A stretch of 17,935 nt of DNA, from NCBI GenBank assembly GCA_018657375.1, contig JABHXI010000067.1, positions 1 through 17,935 of the forward strand, given 5' to 3'. This document shows, piece by piece, positions 12,092 through 17,935 of the stretch (its first letter is position 1; every line of letters starts with the position of its first letter). The stretch is from Candidatus Nitrosopumilus sp. (lineage in GTDB: Archaea; Thermoproteota; Nitrososphaeria; Nitrososphaerales; Nitrosopumilaceae). The notes below the pieces were generated by a model that made no database searches, was not told the DNA's origin, and worked only from the letters and a program-made list of their open reading frames with translations. The position numbers and the translations under genes are program-made.

Positions 12092-13546
12092 TTAAACCGG
12101 ATTAATTTGTGCAATGGCTTCCATTTCATCTTGAAAGAAAAATTTGTCAGCAAATGCCGGTTTCAAGTCATCCAACCAAATTGCATTTTCATCATATTTT
12201 GCAAAAAATGGAACATCTACCCAATCAGGATTTCTGCCTTGTAAAAATCTCAAAACAATTACTTTTTCATCTTTAATATTTGCAGTTCCAATTACATGTA
12301 CTTTACCTGGTGTTGCGGACATACTTGGACCTCTAACTGTTCTAGCCAATCCGCTAACTGAAGAATATGCTTTTTTGAAAATTTCATGTGCTTTAATTAA
12401 AGAAATTCCAAAATAATGTTGTGCTCCAGTATCTCTAACTACAAACATGTAGTATGGGACACAACCCAATTCAACTTGCTTAGTCCACATTTTAGCCCAC
12501 ATTTCTGCATCGTCATTGATATGTGTTAAAAGAGGTGATTGAGTTCTAATCTGAGCACCTGTTTTTCTCACTTCCTTAATTGCATCTTTGACTGCATCGG
12601 TTGATAATTCATTTAGATGGTTAAAGTGAGCCATAAATGCAAGATGCAAGCCACTGCTAGTAATTTTCTTAAAAACTTCTAACATTTCTTGAGAATCTGA
12701 ATCAGTTAAAAATTTGTAAGGCCAATATGCAAGTGCTTTTGTTCCAATTCTAATAGTTTTAAGATTTGGAAGATTTGCATCGATTAGAGTATCCACGTAT
12801 TTTGCAAAAATTTTTGCTTTCATTATCATTGGATCACCGCCAGTAAACAGTACATCAGTAATTTCAGGATGCTCTCTCAAATATTGAACTAGTTGTTCAC
12901 CTTCTTGCATTGCAAATTTCATTTCATCCATACCAACAAATTGAGGCCATCTAAAACAGAAGCTGCAATATGCATGGCAAGTTTGACTTTGACTAGGAAA
13001 GAAGAGACAAGTTTCTTTGTACTTGTGTTGCATTCCATATAATTTGGTTCCATCTTTTAATGTTGGAACATTAAGTTCCATTTGACCTGCAGGATGCGGA
13101 TTTAATTGTAAACGAATTTCATTTGCAATTGCTGCTATTTCTTTTTTATCAGCATTATTTTTTAATGCAGTAGCCATTTTTTCATAGTGTTCAGGTTTCA
13201 ACATTCCTTTTTGAGGAAATGTTAAAACAAAAATTGGATCATTCGGAATATCATTCCAATTAATTAATTGCTCAACGACATAATTATTTGCTTTAAATGG
13301 TAAAACATTTCCTACAACTTCCATTTCAAATTGTTTTTCTTCAGAAAGTTGTTGAATTTGCGGAAGTTTACGAAAATTTGATAATGTGTATGATTTCATA
13401 TTAGGAGCATTATCCCAAATGGATTCTTGATAGTTCACTTTGTAGATAGTGTCTAAACCCTTGTTAAATGTTGCATCAATTCTAGGCATAAAATTAGAAA
13501 TAATTATCCAGTTTTTTCTCTTAAAATAATCAAATTGGCTTAACAT
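12092..13546 (-). CDS. KamA-type radical SAM aminomutase, divergent subfamily
   Basis: 484 aa, radical SAM and PLP dependent, related to lysine 2,3-aminomutase, which moves the alpha-amino group to the beta carbon. Seen: C190-x3-C194-x2-C197 ([4Fe-4S]/SAM), TGGDP at 235-239 (SAM contacts), and the PLP-lysine region GLARTVRGPSMSATPGKVHVIG, with K415 in the place of the family's PLP lysine. Two features depart from classic KamA: the Cys motif is followed by FRWPQF instead of TRRR, and the Asp that binds the lysine side-chain amine just before the PLP lysine is replaced (SMSATPGK instead of VVDAPGGGGK). The substrate may therefore not be lysine. Glutamate 2,3-aminomutase is the known precedent for such changes. 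No beta-lysine acetyltransferase (ablB) lies nearby. Start ATG at 13546; an ATG at residue 20 (MPRIDATF) is a reasonable alternative. Confidence 0.85.
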   Translation of the reverse strand: MLSQFDYFKRKNWIIISNFMPRIDATFNKGLDTIYKVNYQESIWDNAPNMKSYTLSNFRKLPQIQQLSEEKQFEMEVVGNVLPFKANNYVVEQLINWNDIPNDPIFVLTFPQKGMLKPEHYEKMATALKNNADKKEIAAIANEIRLQLNPHPAGQMELNVPTLKDGTKLYGMQHKYKETCLFFPSQSQTCHAYCSFCFRWPQFVGMDEMKFAMQEGEQLVQYLREHPEITDVLFTGGDPMIMKAKIFAKYVDTLIDANLPNLKTIRIGTKALAYWPYKFLTDSDSQEMLEVFKKITSSGLHLAFMAHFNHLNELSTDAVKDAIKEVRKTGAQIRTQSPLLTHINDDAEMWAKMWTKQVELGCVPYYMFVVRDTGAQHYFGISLIKAHEIFKKAYSSVSGLARTVRGPSMSATPGKVHVIGTANIKDEKVIVLRFLQGRNPDWVDVPFFAKYDENAIWLDDLKPAFADKFFFQDEMEAIAQINPV

Positions 13547-13584
13547 TTTATTCTAGAAAATAAAACAAAGAAAGAAGACAAATT

Positions 13585-15318
13585 ATGAGCGAAGGAGATA
13601 TTTCACAAATTTCAGTTGGAGAATTTGAAACACTTTCACAGTTATTGGCTTCATCAGAATCACTTCAGTTAGCTTTCATTATAATGATAGTCGGAATTAT
13701 TATCATATCTGCCGCATATAGAACATTCTCATCAATGATTAAATCAAAAAAAATATTTTACACTAGACCACATTTATCAAGATTTGTACAAAATGCGGTA
13801 TTGCCGTTTTTTGCAATTGCTCTAATTTCATCAACTAATGCATATATTCAAACTTCAGAATTATTTGAACAAGATTCAGGTATTTCTACAATGGAATTAA
13901 CTCCTGAAGAAACTTTTGCAAAGATTCTCAATACTTTCAATATTCTAGTTATTGGTTATACAATTTCCCATTTAATTCCAATAATGCTTACTAAACGTGA
14001 TAAATCAATTCTTGAAAAACAAGATTTTCAAGTTTGGTATGACATGCAAGGTTTTTCAGATGATGATGGTCTTTTTCACAAATTATACAAATGGATTCCA
14101 CCAACTATTACACCTGAAGATTTTACCGATAGTGAATTCAAGAATCTCTGTAAAACAAAAGAAGGTATTACTCAATTAGAACAATACCGTACTTCAAAAG
14201 GAAATCCCATAGGGAGTTATGAAAAATTAGTAACATCTCCGTTTGAAAAATGGAAAAAATCTGAAAGAGCAAAATATTTGAAATATTTTAACAATTGTGT
14301 TACTGGAAACAATCAATCAGGAAGAAAATTAAAACCTGGTGCAAAACCAGATGAAATATTTGCAATAGATGTTTGGAGAGAGGAAAAAAGAATAAATGGT
14401 TTTGAGCCATTAATTCCAAGTTCTCGACCAGTAGGATATGCACGTAAAAAAAGAGAAGGCATTCCTAAATCATTTAAGCAAATTTTACCTGTAGGAATTT
14501 TTGCTGCAACAATTCTCGGAGTTGTATCTTGGTGGGGAGTAGATTTGTTTGTATTAGCTACTGCAACAGGCGGTCTTGCAATTGGTATTGGTTTAGCATT
14601 ACAAGAAACAATGCAGAATTATTTTGCATATTTAATGATTAGAAAAGACAATATTTTCAAAGAAGGTGAAAGAGTGCAATTAGAATCAGGATATAACGGA
14701 TATGTTCATAAAATTACTCCTAGAGTTACCTATGTCAGAGATGGATTACATGAATCTGTAGCAATAATTCCTACAAGACAATTAGTAACAGCACAAATTA
14801 TCAATTATACAAAAGAAAATAGACTTGTTCCCGCAGTAGTTACTGTAGGAGTTTCATATCTTAATGATCCAAAACAAGTTGCAGCAATTTTAGTAAAAAT
14901 TGGAAAACGTGGAATGATTGAAATTAAAGATGGCAAAGGAAGGCACCTAGTTAGACAAAATAGATGTTCATATTTGGATGAAAATAAATCAAGTTGTGGA
15001 TGTGATAAGGATCTACATGTGGATATCACACAGCCAGTTGTAAGATTTAATCAATTCAATGATTCTGCATTAGATTTCTCAATGTGGTTATACGTTAAAG
15101 ATTATGGGGCACAATTTAAGACAAAAACAGATCTAAGAATGATAATGTATGAGGAGTTTAAAAAATACGATATTAGAATTCCATGGCCAATTAGAACAAT
15201 ATACCAAGGAGATGAAAAGAAAGAGCAAGATGAAATTGATGAGAAAGATGAATTCAGAAATAAAGTAATTGATGAGTATGGATTAGGAGACATAGGTCGT
15301 GGAGAAGGCGACGAATAG
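13585..15318 (+). CDS. MscS-family mechanosensitive channel with large loop insertion and a Cys cluster
   Basis: 577-aa membrane protein. Hydrophobic segments at about 27-45, 68-86, 110-133, 300-320 and 322-350. The last contains the MscS pore pattern LATATGGLAIGIGLALQETM (Gly/Ala-packed helix, AIGIGLALQE at 332-341), followed by the beta domain (IFKEGERVQLESGYNGYVHKITPRVTYVR in two parts) and the mixed C-terminal domain. Between the third and fourth segments lies a soluble stretch of about 165 residues, absent in minimal MscS, with many charged residues. In the C-terminal region a Cys-bearing insertion, C461-x9-C471-G-C473, is unusual for the family. The tail (GDEKKEQDEIDEKDE) is acidic and probably disordered. 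Expected role: release of osmolytes on hypo-osmotic shock. Start ATG at 13585, 38 bases from the divergent aminomutase-like gene; prs follows directly. Confidence 0.9.
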   Translation: MSEGDISQISVGEFETLSQLLASSESLQLAFIIMIVGIIIISAAYRTFSSMIKSKKIFYTRPHLSRFVQNAVLPFFAIALISSTNAYIQTSELFEQDSGISTMELTPEETFAKILNTFNILVIGYTISHLIPIMLTKRDKSILEKQDFQVWYDMQGFSDDDGLFHKLYKWIPPTITPEDFTDSEFKNLCKTKEGITQLEQYRTSKGNPIGSYEKLVTSPFEKWKKSERAKYLKYFNNCVTGNNQSGRKLKPGAKPDEIFAIDVWREEKRINGFEPLIPSSRPVGYARKKREGIPKSFKQILPVGIFAATILGVVSWWGVDLFVLATATGGLAIGIGLALQETMQNYFAYLMIRKDNIFKEGERVQLESGYNGYVHKITPRVTYVRDGLHESVAIIPTRQLVTAQIINYTKENRLVPAVVTVGVSYLNDPKQVAAILVKIGKRGMIEIKDGKGRHLVRQNRCSYLDENKSSCGCDKDLHVDITQPVVRFNQFNDSALDFSMWLYVKDYGAQFKTKTDLRMIMYEEFKKYDIRIPWPIRTIYQGDEKKEQDEIDEKDEFRNKVIDEYGLGDIGRGEGDE

Positions 15319-15364
15319 AAAAAATTCTCAAAACTTAAGAATCCCTTCAAATTATCTTTTATTA

Positions 15365-16243
15365 TTGAGTGAATTATCAGTCATTTCAGGAAAGTCTTCT
15401 GAAAATTTAGCAAAGGAACTATCAAAAAAAATAAAGGCGAATTTTGTAAAATCAGAAATTCGAGTTTTTGCTGATGGTGAAAGTAAAATAACACTAATTG
15501 GAAAGTTATCAAAAAAAAAATCAATTGTTGTACAATCAATATATCCACCTGTAGATACCAACTTAGTTCAAGCATTATCATTAATCACTAAAGCTAAAGA
15601 GAATTCATCAGAAGTAACTGCTGTAATTCCATATATGGGATATGCAAGACAAGATAGAGAATTTTTACCTGGTGAGATTGTTACAATGAATGTACTTGGT
15701 AAATTATTCAAAAGTGCAGGAGCTTCAAAAATAATCATTGTGGATATCCATAGTTTAATTGGATTGAAGTATTTCACTATCAAAACAAAAAACGTAACTG
15801 CAGTTCCAGATCTTGCAGAATATTTTAAGAAATTGAGCCTGAAAAACCCCTTAGTTGTATCACCAGATCAAGGTGGATTGGAAAGAGCAAAAGAATTTGC
15901 AAAAGAATTCAATTCAGATTATATCGCATTAGAGAAGACAAGAGATAGAAAAACAGGTAAAGTAAAAATTAAAACAAAAAAATTAGCGGAAGTTGAAAAT
16001 AGGGATTTAATTTTAGTGGATGATATGATAAGTACTGGTGGCAGCATAATCAAAGCTACACAATTTCTTAAAAAACAAAAATGTAAAAGAATCTATGTTG
16101 CATGTACACATGCACTTCTAATGAATGATGCTGAAAATAAAATAAAGAAAGCAGGGGTTACAAGCATCATAAGTACAAATACAATTCCAGGAAAAACATC
16201 AAAAGTAGATGTTTCAAAAGCTATTGCAAAGGCAATGATGTAA
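15365..16243 (+). CDS. prs: ribose-phosphate pyrophosphokinase (PRPP synthetase)
   Basis: Transfers pyrophosphate from ATP to ribose 5-phosphate, giving PRPP for nucleotide, histidine and tryptophan synthesis. Motifs: VISGKSSENLAKEL at the N-terminus, VIPYMGYARQDREFLPGE (flexible catalytic loop), VDIHS, VVSPDQGGLERAKEF, YIALEKTRDR, and the PRPP-binding loop LVDDMISTGGSI. There is no ATG near the start. TTG at 15365 gives 292 aa beginning at SELSVISGKSS, matching archaeal homologues of about 285 aa; a GTG at 15299 would add 22 unconserved residues and overlap the channel gene by 20 bases. The TTG is preferred. The stop shares its last A with the ATG of the next gene (TAATG), so the cluster is tightly packed. 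Confidence 0.92.
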   Translation: MSELSVISGKSSENLAKELSKKIKANFVKSEIRVFADGESKITLIGKLSKKKSIVVQSIYPPVDTNLVQALSLITKAKENSSEVTAVIPYMGYARQDREFLPGEIVTMNVLGKLFKSAGASKIIIVDIHSLIGLKYFTIKTKNVTAVPDLAEYFKKLSLKNPLVVSPDQGGLERAKEFAKEFNSDYIALEKTRDRKTGKVKIKTKKLAEVENRDLILVDDMISTGGSIIKATQFLKKQKCKRIYVACTHALLMNDAENKIKKAGVTSIISTNTIPGKTSKVDVSKAIAKAMM

Positions 16244-17190
16244 TGCCAGAAAGTTTTTTCATTGTATCTAAAGACAATTTAGAACTTGCAATTGATGAAG
16301 TTGTGGCAATTGTAAAAATGTTTGATAGATTTAGTAAAATAAAAATAATTTCAAATCTAATAACTATTCAATCAAAAACTAATTGGAATAAAATTGCAGA
16401 GCGTGCTACATTTGTAAAAACTTCTGGACAGATATTAAGAAAAATGTCAGGGTTATTTTTAGATGATGAAAACTTTCAAGTTCTAAAAAATACACAAAGT
16501 TTTGTGTGTAGAGTAGTTAACTTATCATCAAATAAATTGAACGTATTGGAATTAGAGAGTTCAATGGGGGATATGATATCAAAGTTTACACATGCAAAAG
16601 TAAATTTAGAAAATCCAGACATTACTGTATATCTAATTTTTACAAATGAAGAAAATTTTTTTGGTTTTTCAGAAAAAAATGTAGATAGAAAACGCCCTGA
16701 AAAAAGTAAAAAATATCCCCATGAATTGGATTGGAAACTGACAAGAGTTATGATAAATTTAATTGGATTGCAAAAAGGGGAAACTGTGTGTGATCCATTT
16801 TGTGGTACAGGCACGACATTACTTGAATCAGAATCAATGGGCATCAATGCGATTGGAATAGATTTTGATGAAAAAATGTGTGAAATTTCTAAAGAAAATC
16901 TTAGAATTAATAATTACAAATCAAAAATTTTAAAATCAGATTTTCAAGAATTAGTAAAAATATCAAAGGATTTTGATGGAATTGTTACGGATTTACCATA
17001 TGGTAGATCCTCAAAAGCATCAGAAAAGCCTGAAGAAATTTTAAAAAAATTTATTGCGATTATTCCCAAACATAAGAAAATCGCTATAATGTATAAAAAA
17101 GAATTAGATCCTAAAATGAAATTAAAAGGACTGAAAAAATATCAGATCTATAGGCATAAAAGCCTCACAAGAACTATTTTGATTAAATGA
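16243..17190 (+). CDS. THUMP-domain tRNA guanine-N2 methyltransferase (Trm11/TrmG10 type)
   Basis: 315 aa. The N-terminal half has the ferredoxin-like plus THUMP arrangement, with KVNLENPDITVYLIF and FFGFSEKNVDRKRP ending the THUMP domain. The C-terminal half is a class I SAM methyltransferase: motif I C183-D-P-F-C-G-T-G-T-T, acidic D/E loop AIGIDFDEKM, and catalytic motif IV D250-L-P-Y-G, which is typical of base-amino methylation of tRNA G10. The family (COG1041) forms N2-methyl- or N2,N2-dimethylguanosine at position 10 in archaea. Length is close to normal. The start ATG overlaps the prs stop by one base, and the stop overlaps the RNase Z start as ATGA, indicating co-transcription and perhaps coupled translation. 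An RNA methyltransferase on another tRNA position is the main alternative. Confidence 0.88.
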   Translation: MPESFFIVSKDNLELAIDEVVAIVKMFDRFSKIKIISNLITIQSKTNWNKIAERATFVKTSGQILRKMSGLFLDDENFQVLKNTQSFVCRVVNLSSNKLNVLELESSMGDMISKFTHAKVNLENPDITVYLIFTNEENFFGFSEKNVDRKRPEKSKKYPHELDWKLTRVMINLIGLQKGETVCDPFCGTGTTLLESESMGINAIGIDFDEKMCEISKENLRINNYKSKILKSDFQELVKISKDFDGIVTDLPYGRSSKASEKPEEILKKFIAIIPKHKKIAIMYKKELDPKMKLKGLKKYQIYRHKSLTRTILIK

Positions 17191-17935
17191 AACTAGTATT
17201 TTTAGGAACGTCAGCTGCACAGCCTACACAAAAAAGAGGATTATCTTGCATGTGTTTAGAAAGAGAAGGGGAAATCATAATGTTTGATGCAGGTGAATCT
17301 GCACAGATTTCATATACAAAAGCAGGTCTAGGGTGGAATAAAAAAATGAAACTGTTTGTAACACATTTGCATGGAGATCATTGTGTAGGAATTTTGGGAT
17401 TACTACAAACAATGTCAATGCAAAATAGAACAGAGTCTTTAGAAATTTTTGGTCCTAAGGGAATTGACGAATTTCTTGCAGCTAATATCAAAATATTAAA
17501 CTTTAGTTTACCATTTTCTATTTTAATTACAATTGTTAGTGAAGGAAAAATGTATGAAAATAATAAATTTTTAATCCATGCAGCTAAAGCAAATCATTCA
17601 ATAACTGCATTCTCATATTTGTTTGAAGAAAAAGATAAACCAGGAAGGTTTAATGTCCAAAAAGCAAATGAATTAGGCATACCAGAAGGTGAACTATGGA
17701 ATAAATTACAAAATGGAGAAGAAGTAAGTAATGATGGAAAAATAATTAAACCCGAACAAGTATTAGGTACAAAACGTCCAGGGAAAAAAATAGGGATTTC
17801 AGGTGATACAATGCCAACAAAAGAATTAGAATTATTTTTCAATGAATGCGATTACTTGGTATTTGATTCAACATTTCTTGATGAAGAAAAACAGAAAGCA
17901 CAAGATACGTGTCATTCAACTGCAAAACAAGCTGC
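17187..17935 (+). CDS. rnz: ribonuclease Z (tRNA 3' processing), 3'-truncated by the window edge
   Basis: Metallo-beta-lactamase-fold endonuclease that cuts the 3' trailer from pre-tRNA. About 249 residues are visible with no stop before the window ends. Zinc motif H60-L-H-G-D-H65 (17364-17381) is intact. The N-terminal MKLVFLGTSAAQPTQKRG and MFDAGESAQ correspond to the family's L-G-T-[SG]-[AG]-x-P-T and F-D-x-G-E-G-[TA]-Q. Further on, AKANHSITAFSYLFEE (the His before the exosite), KIGISGDTMPT and CHSTAKQAA (the HST motif) follow in the expected order. The exosite region between is of normal size. Start ATG at 17187 overlaps the methyltransferase stop by 4 bases. Pairing with a tRNA methyltransferase fits a tRNA-maturation role. 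Confidence 0.93.
   Translation, partial: MKLVFLGTSAAQPTQKRGLSCMCLEREGEIIMFDAGESAQISYTKAGLGWNKKMKLFVTHLHGDHCVGILGLLQTMSMQNRTESLEIFGPKGIDEFLAANIKILNFSLPFSILITIVSEGKMYENNKFLIHAAKANHSITAFSYLFEEKDKPGRFNVQKANELGIPEGELWNKLQNGEEVSNDGKIIKPEQVLGTKRPGKKIGISGDTMPTKELELFFNECDYLVFDSTFLDEEKQKAQDTCHSTAKQA

Noticed and set aside
12092..13546. Naming the gene kamA/ablA with lysine as substrate
   Set aside because: Substrate-binding residues differ from the lysine enzyme and there is no ablB partner in the window.
16476..16847. 123-aa minus-strand frame inside the tRNA methyltransferase
   Set aside because: Fully antisense to a gene with intact THUMP and methyltransferase motifs; composition (Phe/Ser rich) is what an antisense of AT-rich coding gives.
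17594..17842. 82-aa minus-strand frame inside RNase Z
   Set aside because: Antisense to a conserved gene whose motifs continue through this region.

Overview
The window is AT-rich (roughly 30% GC by eye), gene-dense and archaeal: it carries PCNA, RNA polymerase subunit L (RpoL/Rpb11), transcription factor S, an archaeal-type TyrRS and a THUMP-type tRNA G10 methyltransferase. The AT-rich codon use, very short leaders, a cobalamin-pathway gene, type I glutamine synthetase, a lysine-aminomutase-like radical SAM enzyme and several orphan proteins together suggest an ammonia-oxidising Nitrososphaerota (Thaumarchaeota), probably of the Nitrosopumilus group. That placement is inference from gene content; no rRNA gene is present. 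No tRNA or rRNA gene, CRISPR array, insertion sequence or other mobile element was seen.

Layout. 1-857 (+) is the 3' part of tyrS, ending in a 4-base stop-to-stop overlap with cobJ. 4508-854 (-) is a likely five-gene transcript: rpoL, tfs, pcn, aspartate kinase, cobJ. Only rpoL starts with ATG; the other four appear to start with TTG. 4559-5436 (+) holds an orphan 178-aa protein followed by two very small tandem paralogous genes (50 and 48 aa). 5932-5438 (-) encodes a phosphatase resembling eukaryotic DUSP23. 6050-6307 (+) is a stand-alone Lrp/AsnC effector (RAM) domain, ending against a PLP class V aminotransferase-like gene (7453-6302, -).

7477-8064 (+) looks like a RecA/RadB-fold protein that has lost its Walker A motif. 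8180-8479 (+) is a ferredoxin whose second cluster has Asp in place of a Cys; it is preceded by a 20-bp-period direct repeat and followed by a hairpin plus T-tract. On the minus strand follow a J-domain/beta-rich fusion with HSD instead of HPD (9717-8560), a secreted membrane-anchored beta protein (10501-9824), glnA with a TTG start and a leader hairpin (12001-10556), and a divergent KamA-like radical SAM enzyme (13546-12092). On the plus strand from 13585 a compact cluster runs mscS-like channel, PRPP synthetase, tRNA G10 methyltransferase and RNase Z (cut by the window end), with overlapping junctions after prs.

The genes group into functional blocks: transcription/replication (rpoL-tfs-pcn) joined to amino-acid and cofactor synthesis (aspartate kinase, cobJ); nitrogen assimilation (glnA); and nucleotide/tRNA processing (prs, trm, rnz, plus tyrS). 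No intergenic stretch exceeds about 120 bases.
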